This document shows, one piece after another, positions 47,159 through 57,223 of a stretch of DNA of 64,000 nt. How positions within the stretch are numbered: the first letter of the stretch is position 1; every line of letters begins with the position of its first letter. The position numbers were made by a program, and so were the translations under genes. The notes beneath the pieces are model-generated. The model saw only the letters and a program-made list of their open reading frames with translations. It did no database searches and was not told the origin of the DNA. The stretch comes from Mesonia oceanica. Its GTDB lineage: Bacteria; Bacteroidota; Bacteroidia; Flavobacteriales; Flavobacteriaceae. Location: positions 248,001-312,000 of the forward strand of contig NZ_CABVMM010000003.1 in the NCBI RefSeq assembly GCF_902499555.1, in the 5' to 3' direction.

Positions 47159-47896
47159 CTAGCTCAAAAGTAATTGGGTTAGTAAATAATTGGCAAGGAT
47201 AAGTACCACACTTGTCCAAACAAAGGCAGTGGTACTTGCTTTACCAACTTCTAAAGCTCCACCTCTCATGTAATAACCGTGATAGGAGGGGATAGTAGCC
47301 AAAATAAGGGCAAAGAAGAAAGTTTTTATAAAAGCATATACCAAATGAAAGGGAATAAAGTCGTTTTGCAAGCCGTTTAAGAATTCTTCACCGGCAACAA
47401 AGCCCCCAAGAACTCCTGCGGCATAGGCTCCTGCGATTCCTACAAACATAGAAATAGCAATCACAAAAGGATATAATAGCATAGCAATAATCTTAGGAAA
47501 GATTAAGTAGTTAGCAGAGTTAATACCCATTACTTCCAAAGCATCAATTTGTTCCATCACCCGCATCGTCCCAATACTGGAAGTAATGTTAGAACCTACC
47601 TTACCAGCCATAATAATGGAAATGAAAGTAGGGGAAAATTCTAAAATAATAGATTGTCTTGCGGTGAAAGCAATTAAACTCTTAGGAATAAGTGGATTGG
47701 TTAAGTTCAATGCGGTCTGAATGGTTACTACTCCACCAATAAAGAAAGAGATGAATATAACAATCCCTAAAGAACTAATAATTAAATCATCAATTTCTTT
47801 AAAAATTAAACCTCTAAGCACAGAAGTTTTCGTCATTCTCCCGAAAACTTTCTTCAACATTAAAAAATATTCGCCAATATCGTGGAGGTACTTCAT
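47159..47896 (-). CDS. ABC transporter permease, MlaE family
   Basis: A 245-residue inner-membrane protein with five to six hydrophobic segments and the MlaE signature (IGTMRVMEQIDALEVMGIN, preceded by AGKVGSNITSS). With the ATPase it would move phospholipids between the membranes. It is the first gene of the pair, about 116 bp from the divergent phosphatase gene. Length is normal. Confidence 0.9.
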   Translation of the reverse strand: MKYLHDIGEYFLMLKKVFGRMTKTSVLRGLIFKEIDDLIISSLGIVIFISFFIGGVVTIQTALNLTNPLIPKSLIAFTARQSIILEFSPTFISIIMAGKVGSNITSSIGTMRVMEQIDALEVMGINSANYLIFPKIIAMLLYPFVIAISMFVGIAGAYAAGVLGGFVAGEEFLNGLQNDFIPFHLVYAFIKTFFFALILATIPSYHGYYMRGGALEVGKASTTAFVWTSVVLILANYLLTQLLLS

Positions 47897-48012
47897 TCAC
47901 ACAGTTTTTGTAAAACTAAAATAGAAAAAATTATCATAAAACTATTTAACTAAGAATTAATCTTTAAAAGTTTCAACATTTCTATTTTTGCAATTCAAAT
48001 GTAAAACTCCTT

Positions 48013-49704
48013 ATGAAAAGAATTCAAGCTTTATTTTTGCTCACAATTTTGTTAATAAGCTGCAAACCTTCCGAAAATACAACCGAAGTATCCAATCCAG
48101 AAGATGTTGTTTTGGCCAAAGATACTTTAAAAACCATTAATGAAAGTCCAAAATTAGTGGTTGGAATTGTCGTCGATCAAATGCGCTATGATTATCTTAC
48201 TAGGTTTTGGGATCGATTTGGTGAAGATGGTTTTCAACGAATGATAAATGAAGGTTATAACTGTAAAAACAACCATTATAATTATGCTCCTACAAAGACT
48301 GGTCCCGGTCATGCTTCTATTTTTACAGGTACAAGTCCAAAAAATCATGGCATTATTGCTAATGATTGGTATGATAAATTTGAAAAACAAATGGTGTATT
48401 GTGCTGGAGATCCTTCGGTAACACCTTTAGGGACCACTTCTGGTGCAGGAAAAATGTCACCGCACCGAATGGTGACAACTACTTTTGCCGATCAAAACCG
48501 ATTGAATACCCAATTTAAAGGAAAAACCATTGGTGTTTCCGTGAAAGATCGCGGAGCTATTTTACCGGCAGGACATTCAGCCAACGGAGCTTATTGGTTT
48601 GAAGGTGGCAAAAACGGTAATTTTATCTCAAGCTCTTATTATTTTGATGAATTACCTGCTTGGGTGAAAAATTTTAATGCTGAAAAGCGCGCCGAAAAAT
48701 ACCTGAAAACTTGGAATACACTTTACCCGATTGAAACCTATATCGAAAGTGGAATCGATGAAAACGATTATGAATATAGTTTTAGAGGTAATACTTCGGC
48801 TACTTTTCCGTACGATTTAAAAAAGTTAAGTAAAGATAATGGGATTACGAGTATTTTAAAGAATACACCTTTTGGAAACAATTTAACTACAGATTTTGCC
48901 ATTGCCGCTGTCGAAGCTGAACAATTGGGGCAAGATAAGGTGACCGATGTATTGACTTTAAGTTATTCCTGTACCGATTATGTAGGTCATAATTTTGGAG
49001 TGAATTCAAAAGAAATTGAAGATACTTATTTACGTTTAGATCAAGATATTGCAAGGCTTCTTACTTATTTAGATGAAAATGTAGGTAAAGGGAACTATAC
49101 TGTTTTTCTTACCGCAGATCACGGAGCGGTTGATGTCCCTAAATATTTAAATTCAAAAAAAATACCTTCAGGCTATTTCCCAATGAAAGAATTTGAAGAA
49201 GCTATAAAAAACTATTTAGGAAACGAGTACGGAGCGATTGATTTAATAGAAAACATCTCTAATAATCAAGTGTTTTTTAATCATGAAAGCTTAAAAAGCA
49301 GAAATATCAATGAAAAGGAATTTGCCGAAAACTTAAAGAGTTTTATCCTTAATTACGAGCATATTTATAAGGTGTTCACAAGAGAAATGCTAGAGACCGG
49401 AACTTATCAAAACGGAATTCCTGCTTTGGTGCAAAATGGTTTTAACCAAAAAAGAAGTGGAGATATTGATTTTGAGTTTGATCCGGCATACATCGATTAT
49501 CCTGAAAAAGGATCTACTCATGGTAGTGCATTAAGTTACGATAGCCACGTGCCCCTTATTTTCTTTGGAAAAGGAATTAAAAAAGGAGCAACTACCGAAC
49601 AGACAGAAATTACAGATATTGCACCAACCATTTCTGCATTGTTAGGAATTTCTTTCCCAAATGGAATGACGGGAGAAGTACTTTATAAAATTATCGATAA
49701 ATAA
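48013..49704 (+). CDS. PafA-like alkaline phosphatase, lipoprotein
   Basis: A 563-residue protein with a lipobox-like signal end (LLISC). It belongs to the alkaline phosphatase superfamily: first metal site in VVGIVVDQMRYDYL, likely nucleophile Thr96 in PTKTGPGHASIFTGT, and metal ligands in SYSCTDYVGHNFG, LTADHGAV and the later GSTHGSALSYDSHVPLIFFG. A Thr nucleophile rather than Ser marks the PafA group, phosphate-insensitive phosphatases that help use organic phosphate outside the cytoplasm. A TATTTTTG -7 element at 47983-47990 lies 22 bp before the ATG. Confidence 0.9.
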   Translation: MKRIQALFLLTILLISCKPSENTTEVSNPEDVVLAKDTLKTINESPKLVVGIVVDQMRYDYLTRFWDRFGEDGFQRMINEGYNCKNNHYNYAPTKTGPGHASIFTGTSPKNHGIIANDWYDKFEKQMVYCAGDPSVTPLGTTSGAGKMSPHRMVTTTFADQNRLNTQFKGKTIGVSVKDRGAILPAGHSANGAYWFEGGKNGNFISSSYYFDELPAWVKNFNAEKRAEKYLKTWNTLYPIETYIESGIDENDYEYSFRGNTSATFPYDLKKLSKDNGITSILKNTPFGNNLTTDFAIAAVEAEQLGQDKVTDVLTLSYSCTDYVGHNFGVNSKEIEDTYLRLDQDIARLLTYLDENVGKGNYTVFLTADHGAVDVPKYLNSKKIPSGYFPMKEFEEAIKNYLGNEYGAIDLIENISNNQVFFNHESLKSRNINEKEFAENLKSFILNYEHIYKVFTREMLETGTYQNGIPALVQNGFNQKRSGDIDFEFDPAYIDYPEKGSTHGSALSYDSHVPLIFFGKGIKKGATTEQTEITDIAPTISALLGISFPNGMTGEVLYKIIDK

Positions 49705-49730
49705 AAGTTGCTACTTTCAGTTAATAATAT

Positions 49731-49763
49731 TCCCTACAAGGTCTTGCTTAGATTTTGTAGGGA
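49731..49763. repeat. Inverted repeat downstream of the phosphatase gene
   Basis: TCCCTACAA (49731-49739) and TTGTAGGGA (49755-49763) form a perfect 9-bp stem with a 15-base loop. No T run follows on either side, so it is not a standard terminator. It lies between two convergent genes. Confidence 0.55.
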
Positions 49764-49815
49764 GGTATCTTAAGTAGAGGAAAACCTACGATGGATTGAA
49801 AACGTATGAAGAAAT

Positions 49816-50664
49816 TTATAAGAATTTCTCCCTCATTTTTTTCCAACGGTATTTTCTAATCCATTTGCCTTCTTCGGGAGTTACCAGAGAAGGCAATTTT
49901 TTTTGCTTGGCCTTCCAATATCCTTGTAAATAATCTTTCAATAATTGCGGTTGCTTTTTGCGCATCGCTAATTTTAAGGAAGCGATAAAAGTGATAGGAA
50001 ATCCATAACCTAATTTATAAAAAGCTTCCCCTTGTTTAAATTTTGCTGCTTTATTGTAGGTGTTTCCGGTAGGTCGTAAGTGTTTAACTTTTAAATCGGG
50101 TAGGGTTTTTATTGTCCAACCGTGGTAAAGGCAAAGCAGTTCGTCTACTGTGTCCCAACCCATCGAAGGTTTGAGCCCGTCAATAGCTTTAAAACATTCT
50201 TTTCGGTAAGCTTTTAATGCTCCACGAATATGATCTTTATTGGTTAAGCTTTCTAATCTCCAATCGCCTTCTTTGTAGATGTAACAAAAGCCGCCGACCA
50301 TTCCTAAATTTTTATCTTGCTGAAACTCTTCTGCTAAGCGTTCTAAATAATTCTTCGGAAAAATTAAATCAGCATCATATTTACAGATAGCATCGTAGTT
50401 TTCATCTACTTGTTGAAAGCCTTTGTAGAAGGCATTAATAATTTTACTTCCCGGTAAATGTTGGGAAGAAGAAATATTGTTGAAAAGTTCTATAAATGGA
50501 AATTCAGCAGAAAACTTTTCAACGATTTTTGAAGTTTCATCGGTAGAATGATCATTCACGACCAACACTTTTTTCGGTAAAAGTGTTTGTGAAACTAAGG
50601 ATTGAAGTGTTTTTTCAATACAATCGGCTTCATTATGCGCAGGAATGATGATGTAAAATTTCAT
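49816..50664 (-). CDS. Glycosyltransferase family 2
   Basis: A 282-residue GT-A enzyme with the family 2 start IIIPAHNEADCIEKTLQSL, VVNDHSTDET and the metal-binding DxD-like CKYDADLIFP (Asp-Ala-Asp near residue 95). No membrane segment is seen. It sits 8 bp after the KAS III gene on the same strand; this pairing suggests glycosylation of a lipid or polyketide product, though the sequence does not prove it. Confidence 0.83.
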   Translation of the reverse strand: MKFYIIIPAHNEADCIEKTLQSLVSQTLLPKKVLVVNDHSTDETSKIVEKFSAEFPFIELFNNISSSQHLPGSKIINAFYKGFQQVDENYDAICKYDADLIFPKNYLERLAEEFQQDKNLGMVGGFCYIYKEGDWRLESLTNKDHIRGALKAYRKECFKAIDGLKPSMGWDTVDELLCLYHGWTIKTLPDLKVKHLRPTGNTYNKAAKFKQGEAFYKLGYGFPITFIASLKLAMRKKQPQLLKDYLQGYWKAKQKKLPSLVTPEEGKWIRKYRWKKMREKFL

Positions 50665-50672
50665 TCAAACTT

Positions 50673-51737
50673 TTAAATTTTATAAACCAGCGCATTAATA
50701 TTCATTCCGGCGCCGACACTCGCAAAAATAACAACATCTCCTTTTTCTATGTGTTGATTTTCCAGCTGATTTTTCTTTACTAAATCTAATAAAGTAGGGA
50801 GTGTCGCTACCGAGCTATTTCCTAATTCAGCAATACTCATCGGCATTACGTTTTCAGGCATTTCTTTTTCGTAAAGCTTATAAAAACGTTCACAAATGGC
50901 TTGATCCATTTTTTCGTTGGCTTGATGAATGAATATTTTACTAACTTCATTAATCCCATAACCACTTTTGTCCAAGCAATTTTTCATCGCTTGCGGAACA
51001 TAAGTCAGTGCAAAATTGTAAATTTTTCTACCGTTCATCTTAATATAACGGGTTTCCCTTTTGAGCTCTTGGTTGTATGAGGCTTCAAAAGTTAAGTAGA
51101 AAGCTTCATCGTTAGCATAAGTGGCACTTTCGTGGGCAATAATTCCGTTATCGTGTTCATCTTCTACTTTTTCAATAATTGTAGCGCCGGCACCATCACT
51201 AAAAATCATACTATCCCGATCATGAATATCGACCACGCGTGAAAGCGTTTCAGCTCCAATTACTAAACATTTTTTAGCTATTCCCGCTTTGATAAAGGCT
51301 TGTGCTTGGATGACTCCCTCTAGCCAACCCGGACAGCCAAAAACCACATCATAGCATACACAGGAAGGGTTTTTAATCTGTAAATAATTTTTAACCCGAC
51401 TTGCTAAACTGGGTACAGAATCACTTTGTGTATTTTTATATTTTACATCCCCAAAATTTTGAGCAACGATAATGTAATCTAAAGTTTCTCGGTCTAACTT
51501 GGCATCATTAATGGCGTTTTCTGCCGCAATTCCTGCCAAATTTGAAGCGGTTAAATCGTTATGCGCATACCGGCGCTCTTCGATTCCTGTGATTTTTTTG
51601 AATTTTTTAATGATTAATTCATTCCCGCCGGGAATAGGAGTTCCATCTTCATTAAGAAATACATGTTCCAGAAAATCAGCATTTTTCACTTTCGTTTCCG
51701 GAATACAACTACCCACTCCTGTTATTTTTATAGACAT
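50673..51737 (-). CDS. 3-oxoacyl-ACP synthase III family protein (KAS III-like)
   Basis: A 354-residue thiolase-fold enzyme with the full Cys-His-Asn triad: Cys135 in VFGCPGWLEG, His271 in FIHQANEKMD and Asn307 in ELGNSSVATLP. The family condenses an acyl-CoA with malonyl-ACP or a related acceptor. It differs from housekeeping FabH by an insert of about 30 residues near the N-terminus (EHVFLNEDGTPIPGGNE) as in specialised KAS III proteins. The role is probably in a specific lipid or pigment rather than general fatty-acid initiation. Confidence 0.85.
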   Translation of the reverse strand: MSIKITGVGSCIPETKVKNADFLEHVFLNEDGTPIPGGNELIIKKFKKITGIEERRYAHNDLTASNLAGIAAENAINDAKLDRETLDYIIVAQNFGDVKYKNTQSDSVPSLASRVKNYLQIKNPSCVCYDVVFGCPGWLEGVIQAQAFIKAGIAKKCLVIGAETLSRVVDIHDRDSMIFSDGAGATIIEKVEDEHDNGIIAHESATYANDEAFYLTFEASYNQELKRETRYIKMNGRKIYNFALTYVPQAMKNCLDKSGYGINEVSKIFIHQANEKMDQAICERFYKLYEKEMPENVMPMSIAELGNSSVATLPTLLDLVKKNQLENQHIEKGDVVIFASVGAGMNINALVYKI

Positions 51738-51877
51738 AGTTTCTTTTTTACCTACCTAAGCACCAAACTAAGCATAAATTTTTTTAAAATGATTAGAAAA
51801 ATGAAGAGATATGATTTTTTTCAAAAATCGAAAGTAAATGAATCTATTTCATGAGAAAATGATAAATATCAGCAAAT

Positions 51878-51906
51878 AAAAAGCCCAATCAATCGACTGG
51901 GCTTTT
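51878..51906 (-). terminator. Rho-independent terminator of gcvP
   Basis: The hairpin AAAAGCCCA...TGGGCTTTT lies 23 bp after the minus-strand gcvP stop, with A/T flanks on both sides. Confidence 0.8.
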
Positions 51907-51928
51907 CGTTTTATAGTAAAAATTGAAT

Positions 51929-54778
51929 CTATTCAGAATCCATATAGGTCTCGATCGGTTCGCAAGTACACATTAAATTACGATCCCCGTAAGCATCATC
52001 GACACGTCTTACCGATGGCCAGAATTTATTTGCGGCAACATATTCCAACGGAAAAGCTGCTTCTTTTCTAGAGTAAGGGAAATCCCACTCGTTGGCGGTA
52101 AGCATTTCCATAGTGTGTGGTGCGTTTTTCAATAAGTTGTTTTCTTGATCTTCAATCGCATCAATCTCTTCTTTAATTGAATTTAAGGCATCACAAAAAC
52201 GGTCTAATTCCGCTTTGCTTTCACTTTCGGTAGGTTCAATCATCATAGTTCCTGCTACCGGAAAAGAAACGGTTGGTGAATGAAAACCATAATCAATTAA
52301 ACGTTTTGCGATATCTACCACTTCAATTCCTTTTTCTTTAAAAGGTCTTAAGTCAAGAATCATCTCGTGTGCTGCTCTTCCGCGTTCTCCAGAGTAAAGC
52401 GTTTTAAAATGATTGTTCAACCGTTCTTTTACGTAGTTCGCATTTAAAATCGCATGTTCTGTAGCTAATTTTAATCCTTTAGGTCCTAACATAGAAATGT
52501 AGGCGTAAGAGATTAAACAGACTAAGGAAGATCCCCAAGGTGCTGCAGAAATAGCTGAAATTGCATTATTTCCGCCGGTTTTAATTACCGGATTGCTTGG
52601 TAAAAACGGAACTAATTGTTTGGCTACACAAATAGGTCCAACTCCTGGCCCTCCACCACCGTGAGGGATGGCAAAAGTTTTGTGTAAGTTTAAATGACAA
52701 ACATCGGCTCCAATTTTCCCAGGATTGGTTAATCCAACCTGAGCATTCATATTGGCTCCATCCATATAAACTTGTCCGCCATTGTCGTGAATAATCTGTG
52801 TGATTTCTTGGATAGCCGACTCAAATACACCGTGTGTAGATGGGTAAGTGACCATTAAAGCTGAAAGATTGTCTTTATACTTAATAGCTTTTTCACGTAA
52901 ATCATCGACATCAATATTTCCTTTATCGGTAGATTTGGTAACGACTACTTTCATTCCTGCCATGACTGCACTTGCGGGATTCGTTCCGTGAGCAGAAGAA
53001 GGAATTAAACAAATGTTTCTATGGTGATCGCCACGTGATTCGTGATAAGCCTTAATAACCATTAATCCTGCAAATTCTCCTTGCGCACCTGAGTTAGGCT
53101 GAAGTGAAGTTGCCGAGAAACCGGTAATTTCTGTTAACTGATCTTCTAATCGTTTTAATACTTCTTGATAACCTGCAGCTTGCTCTACAGGTACAAATGG
53201 GTGAATATTTCCCCATTGCGGATAACTTAACGGAAGCATTTCTGAAGCAGCATTTAACTTCATAGTACAAGAACCTAAGGAGATCATCGAATGGTTCAAG
53301 GATAAATCTTTGCGCTCTAATTTTTTGATGTAACGCATCAATTCAGTTTCCGAATGGTATTTGTTGAAAACTTCATTCGTTAAAAATGCTGTATCACGAG
53401 AAACCGATTGGTTTTCTAAAACGCTTTTTTCTAAAGACGTGATTTTGATGGATTCTTTCCCAGCAACGTGTGCAAAAACAGCAATGATGTTGTTTAAGTC
53501 GTTGAGAGAAGTAGCTTCGTTAATGGAAATAGAAACCGTTTCAGCATCCGGATAATAGAAGTTTATCTCACTGGCTTCCGCTACTTCTTTTATTTTTTCA
53601 GCATCCGCTTTTAACTGAATCGTATCAAAATACAACTCGTTTGTTTGGTAATATCCTAATTTTTCAAGGGCATCAGCTAGTTCAGCGGTAGAGCGATGTA
53701 CTTTATTGGCAATATATTTTAAACCTTTTGGCCCGTGATATACCGCGTACATTCCTGCCATAACAGCCAATAATACCTGAGCGGTACAAATATTTGAAGT
53801 GGCTTTGTCTCTTTTTATGTGTTGTTCGCGGGTTTGAAGAGCCATTCTTAAGGCTGGTTTTCCATCAGCATCTTTGGTAACTCCAATAATTCTCCCGGGT
53901 ATATTTCTTTTATAAGCTTCTTTGGTAGCGAAAAATGCAGCGTGTGGTCCTCCATAACCTAATGGAATCCCGAAACGTTGTGTAGTACCAACCACTACAT
54001 CGGCTCCAAATTCTCCCGGAGCACGAAGTTTTACTAAACTTAAAATATCGGCAGCAACAGCTACTTTAATTCCTGCATCATTAGCTTTTTGTACAAAACC
54101 TGCATAGTCATAAACTTTTCCTGAAGTTCCGGGATATTGCACTAAGGCTCCAAAAAATTCAGAAGAAAATTCAAACTCTTCATGATTTCCTACCACTAAT
54201 TCTATGGCTAAAGGTTCTGCTCTGGTTTCTAATAAAGAAAGGGTTTGTGGTAATACTTCTTCAGAAACAAAAAACTTAACTACATTATCTTTCTTTTGTG
54301 CGCGATCTCTTACTGCAAAAAGCAAAGTCATCGCTTCTGCAGCTGCGGTGGCTTCATCTAATAAAGAAGCATTTGCTAATTCTAAGCCGGTAAGATCTAC
54401 AATCATGGTTTGGAAGTTAACCAAAGCTTCTAACCTACCTTGTGCAATTTCTGCTTGGTAAGGGGTATATGCCGTGTACCAACCCGGATTTTCTAAAATA
54501 TTTCGTTGAATGACCGGCGGAATAATAGCTTGGTGATAGCCTAAACCAATGTAGGTTTTGAACATCTTATTTTTTTGAGCCAGCTTGGTGATGTGCTCTA
54601 AATATTCCTGCTCACTTAAGGCTTCCGGTAAGTCTAATTCTTTTTCTAATTTAATACCATCCGGTAGAGTTTCGTAGATCAACTGGTCGAGTGAATCTAC
54701 CCCGATGGTTTTTAGCATTTCTGAAATATTTTCAGGCCTTGGGCCAATGTGTCTTAACGCAAAAGAATCTGTATTCAT
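51929..54778 (-). CDS. gcvP: Glycine dehydrogenase (aminomethyl-transferring), P-protein
   Basis: A 949-residue single-chain P-protein, starting at the ATG at 54778 ([14 protein letters not shown], the usual N-terminus); an upstream in-frame TTG at 54811 is less likely. The PLP lysine is Lys700 in [15 protein letters not shown]. It decarboxylates glycine and passes the aminomethyl group to the H protein of the cleavage system. The gcvT and gcvH genes are not in the window. A minus-strand TATTTTTG -7 element at 54809-54816 lies 30 bp upstream of the start. Confidence 0.97.
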   Translation of the reverse strand: MNTDSFALRHIGPRPENISEMLKTIGVDSLDQLIYETLPDGIKLEKELDLPEALSEQEYLEHITKLAQKNKMFKTYIGLGYHQAIIPPVIQRNILENPGWYTAYTPYQAEIAQGRLEALVNFQTMIVDLTGLELANASLLDEATAAAEAMTLLFAVRDRAQKKDNVVKFFVSEEVLPQTLSLLETRAEPLAIELVVGNHEEFEFSSEFFGALVQYPGTSGKVYDYAGFVQKANDAGIKVAVAADILSLVKLRAPGEFGADVVVGTTQRFGIPLGYGGPHAAFFATKEAYKRNIPGRIIGVTKDADGKPALRMALQTREQHIKRDKATSNICTAQVLLAVMAGMYAVYHGPKGLKYIANKVHRSTAELADALEKLGYYQTNELYFDTIQLKADAEKIKEVAEASEINFYYPDAETVSISINEATSLNDLNNIIAVFAHVAGKESIKITSLEKSVLENQSVSRDTAFLTNEVFNKYHSETELMRYIKKLERKDLSLNHSMISLGSCTMKLNAASEMLPLSYPQWGNIHPFVPVEQAAGYQEVLKRLEDQLTEITGFSATSLQPNSGAQGEFAGLMVIKAYHESRGDHHRNICLIPSSAHGTNPASAVMAGMKVVVTKSTDKGNIDVDDLREKAIKYKDNLSALMVTYPSTHGVFESAIQEITQIIHDNGGQVYMDGANMNAQVGLTNPGKIGADVCHLNLHKTFAIPHGGGGPGVGPICVAKQLVPFLPSNPVIKTGGNNAISAISAAPWGSSLVCLISYAYISMLGPKGLKLATEHAILNANYVKERLNNHFKTLYSGERGRAAHEMILDLRPFKEKGIEVVDIAKRLIDYGFHSPTVSFPVAGTMMIEPTESESKAELDRFCDALNSIKEEIDAIEDQENNLLKNAPHTMEMLTANEWDFPYSRKEAAFPLEYVAANKFWPSVRRVDDAYGDRNLMCTCEPIETYMDSE

Positions 54779-54880
54779 CAGCTTTATAAATTGTTGTAAT
54801 TGTGGCTGCAAAAATACAATTTTAAAGTTGATTTTTAATTGAAGTTATTCACTTTAAATAGATGAATTGTTGACAATTTC

Positions 54881-55393
54881 TTAACAGAATATATCTTTGT
54901 CCTGATAGATGTTAAAATTCTCTTCGTCAAAACAAACGAAAATTACCTTTTCAATAATGGAAGAAGAGAAATTTTGAATAGTTTCTATCGCAATTTTAGC
55001 GGCTTCCTTTTTGGGGTATCCATATATTCCCGTACTGATGTTAGGAAATGCAATGGTTTTTAATTGGTGCTTTTCTGCTAATAAAAGGGAGTTGCTATAG
55101 CAGTTTTCTAATAATTTAGCTTCATTTTTGTGACCACCATTCCATACCGGACCTACCGTGTGAATTACTTTTTTTGCCGCCAAATTCCCGGCTCTAGTGA
55201 TTACAGCTTCTCCAGTTTTGCATTTTCCTTGTTTGTTTCTAATAGCTCTGCAATCATCTAAAATTTGAGAACCACCTGCTCTATGAATAGCGCCGTCAAC
55301 ACCTCCGCCACCGAGTAATGAAGAATTAGCAGCATTTACAATAACATCTACTTCTAGTTTTGTAATATCTCCTTTAATAACCTCAATTTCCAT
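54881..55393 (-). CDS. Macrodomain protein (O-acetyl-ADP-ribose deacetylase, YmdB-like)
   Basis: A 170-residue single macrodomain. ADP-ribose-binding motifs: [27 protein letters not shown] (residues 14-40, in pieces) and [17 protein letters not shown]. The Asn and Asp of NAANS...GVDGAI are the usual catalytic pair of the MacroD type. It removes ADP-ribose from proteins or deacetylates O-acetyl-ADP-ribose. It stands alone and is divergent from the GSCFA gene. Confidence 0.92.
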   Translation of the reverse strand: MEIEVIKGDITKLEVDVIVNAANSSLLGGGGVDGAIHRAGGSQILDDCRAIRNKQGKCKTGEAVITRAGNLAAKKVIHTVGPVWNGGHKNEAKLLENCYSNSLLLAEKHQLKTIAFPNISTGIYGYPKKEAAKIAIETIQNFSSSIIEKVIFVCFDEENFNIYQDKDIFC

Positions 55394-55475
55394 TTAATAT
55401 CAGTTTTTCTTTTATTTTTGAAAAGTTAGTTAGCAATAAAAATATTCTATTTTAAAACAATAATAAAATTACCCA

Positions 55476-56423
55476 TTGAAACTCCAAACGCAACTTAATA
55501 TTCCTCAAGAACAACCTAAAATAGACTATTCGTCTAGCGTACTGTTGTTAGGTTCTTGTTTTTCAGAAAATATGGGAGAGAAATTTGCGTATTATCAGTT
55601 TCAGCAATTGCAAAATCCGTTAGGGATTTTGTTTCATCCGTTTGCGATAGAAAAGTTTTTACAGCGCGTGGTTCAGCAAGAAGAATTTACGGGGAAAGCT
55701 ATTTTTCAATATCAGGAAATTTATAGCTGTTTTGAAGCGCATTCTAGAATGAATGCCTTGTCGGAAGATGAAATTTTAAAAAACTTGAATTCGGCCCTAG
55801 AAGAAACTTTTCTGTTTCTAAAAAAAGCTTCGCACGTGATGATCACATTAGGCACTTCCTGGATTTATAAACATGTGGATCAAAATGAATATGTGGCAAA
55901 TTGCCATAAGATTCCACAGAAAAATTTCACAAAAGAACTTTCTTCCGTAGCAGAACTAGAAAAAAGTATTCAAACAAGTGTTGAATATATTCGGCAATTA
56001 AACCCTGATTGTCAATTTGTGTTTACGGTTTCTCCAATTCGGCACGCTAAAGATGGTTTGGTAGAAAGTACAAGAAGTAAATCACATTTAATTACTGCAA
56101 TACATCAAGTTTTAGAAGGCGAAAATGGGTTGAAATATTTTCCTTCCTACGAATTAATGATGGATGAATTGCGCGATTATCGATTTTATGCTTCAGATTT
56201 ACTGCATCCAAATCAAATAGCAGTCAATTACATTTGGGAGCGTTTTCAAGAAACTTGGTTGGCAGAAGAAACTCTTCCGGTAATGAAGCAAGTCGAACAG
56301 ATTAGGCAAGGACTGTCTCATCGACCCTTTAATCCCAATTCTACAGCTCATCAAAAATTTCAACAAAAACTTCAGCAGCAAATAGTGCAGCTTCAGCAGC
56401 AATTTCCTTTTATGGAGTTTTAA
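55476..56423 (+). CDS. GSCFA domain protein
   Basis: A 315-residue cytoplasmic protein of the GSCFA family, named for its first motif (here GSCFSENMGEK, residues 27-37). The family is SGNH-hydrolase-like: the Ser in GSCFS, ITLGTSW, and the late DLLHPNQIAVNYIW with Asp and His could form an esterase site. The start is TTG 55476 (KLQTQLNIP, as family members begin). The substrate is unknown. A TATTTTTG -7 element at 55413-55420 lies upstream. The stop is only 3 bp before the first 16-bp palindrome. Confidence 0.85.
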   Translation: MKLQTQLNIPQEQPKIDYSSSVLLLGSCFSENMGEKFAYYQFQQLQNPLGILFHPFAIEKFLQRVVQQEEFTGKAIFQYQEIYSCFEAHSRMNALSEDEILKNLNSALEETFLFLKKASHVMITLGTSWIYKHVDQNEYVANCHKIPQKNFTKELSSVAELEKSIQTSVEYIRQLNPDCQFVFTVSPIRHAKDGLVESTRSKSHLITAIHQVLEGENGLKYFPSYELMMDELRDYRFYASDLLHPNQIAVNYIWERFQETWLAEETLPVMKQVEQIRQGLSHRPFNPNSTAHQKFQQKLQQQIVQLQQQFPFMEF

Positions 56424-56426
56424 AAA

Positions 56427-56473
56427 TACGTCAATTGCCTTATTGATAGCGCTTTTCATCTATTGCATTTTTG
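56427..56473 (+). promoter_or_regulatory. Palindromic operator 1 with -7 element (activated promoter)
   Basis: The 16-bp palindrome-like TACGTCAATTGCCTTA is at 56427-56442 (centre 56434.5). CATTTTTG at 56466-56473 ends 38.5 bp after that centre. There is no TTG -33 element. The ATG of the lipoprotein gene is 88 bp from the centre. It is one of four sites with the same geometry. Confidence 0.75.
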
Positions 56474-56521
56474 TTCTATAAAAAATAACCGTCTTCAAAT
56501 AGAAGCGTAAAACAAAATAGG

Positions 56522-57025
56522 ATGAAAAAATTAGTGTATTTATTTTTAGGATTATCGTTAGTCTTCGTAAGCTGTAGTAAAGACGACGATGGAGGGGATG
56601 GCGGTAGTGCTGCTGAAGGACAATTAAAAGCAACAGTAGATGGCAATTCATTTAGTTCCATGGAAATAGCTACTACCGCAGTAGAGCAAACTGCTGGTGG
56701 AATGACTACTATATTGATTCAAGGTTCTAATGTGGATGGTAAGGGAATTTCAATTACAATTTCTGGTTTTGATGGTGTAGGAACTTACGATTTAGGAGGA
56801 GGTGCCAATATTTATTCTACTGCAATTTATACAGAAGCAAATATCAATGACCCGATGAATTCTAAAACTTGGGTAGCTCCTTATGATGAAACTGTAGCCG
56901 GGAAAGTTAAAATTAGTGAGAAAACCGATGCAAAGATAAAAGGCACTTTTTCTTTTAAAGCGAAAGATGAAGAAAACGGTACGTTTAAAGAAATTAGCAG
57001 TGGTTCGTTTAATGTTTCTTTTTAA
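56522..57025 (+). CDS. DUF6252-like small lipoprotein
   Basis: A 167-residue lipoprotein: lipobox FVSC (Cys19), then an acidic-Gly linker (SKDDDGGDGG), as in surface-targeted lipoproteins of this phylum. The mature domain (GQLKATVDGNSFSSMEIATTAVEQ...ITISGFDGVGTYDLGGG...GTFSFKAKDEENGTFKEISSGSFNVSF) matches the beta-sandwich pattern I associate with DUF6252. The function is unknown. Its promoter carries operator 1 and a terminator follows, so it is a single-gene unit of the inferred regulon. Confidence 0.8.
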   Translation: MKKLVYLFLGLSLVFVSCSKDDDGGDGGSAAEGQLKATVDGNSFSSMEIATTAVEQTAGGMTTILIQGSNVDGKGISITISGFDGVGTYDLGGGANIYSTAIYTEANINDPMNSKTWVAPYDETVAGKVKISEKTDAKIKGTFSFKAKDEENGTFKEISSGSFNVSF

Positions 57026-57095
57026 CCTGACTGCAGTTTCCATAATAGGAGTTTTCAAATATGCATAAACAGCTATAGGTTTGGGTTTTTATGAA

Positions 57096-57133
57096 GCGCC
57101 GGAAAAATAGAATATTTATTTTCCGGCTTTTTT
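57096..57133 (+). terminator. Rho-independent terminator after the DUF6252-like gene
   Basis: The stem GCCGGAAAA / TTTTCCGGC (57098-57106 with 57119-57127) is followed by seven Ts. It sits 70 bp after the stop and 21 bp before operator 2. Confidence 0.85.
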
Positions 57134-57153
57134 ATAGCTCATTATCAAAAAAA

Positions 57154-57200
57154 TACGGCAATTGCCGTATTGATTCAACCCGTTAAATAGATCACTTTTG
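57154..57200 (+). promoter_or_regulatory. Palindromic operator 2 with -7 element (activated promoter)
   Basis: TACGGCAATTGCCGTA at 57154-57169 is a perfect 16-bp palindrome (centre 57161.5). CACTTTTG at 57193-57200 ends exactly 38.5 bp from that centre. The ATG of the next gene is 62.5 bp from the centre. It is the best copy of the four sites and would drive the operon with the histidine kinase. Confidence 0.8.
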
Positions 57201-57223
57201 GAGTGTACTTAAAAATCTAACAC

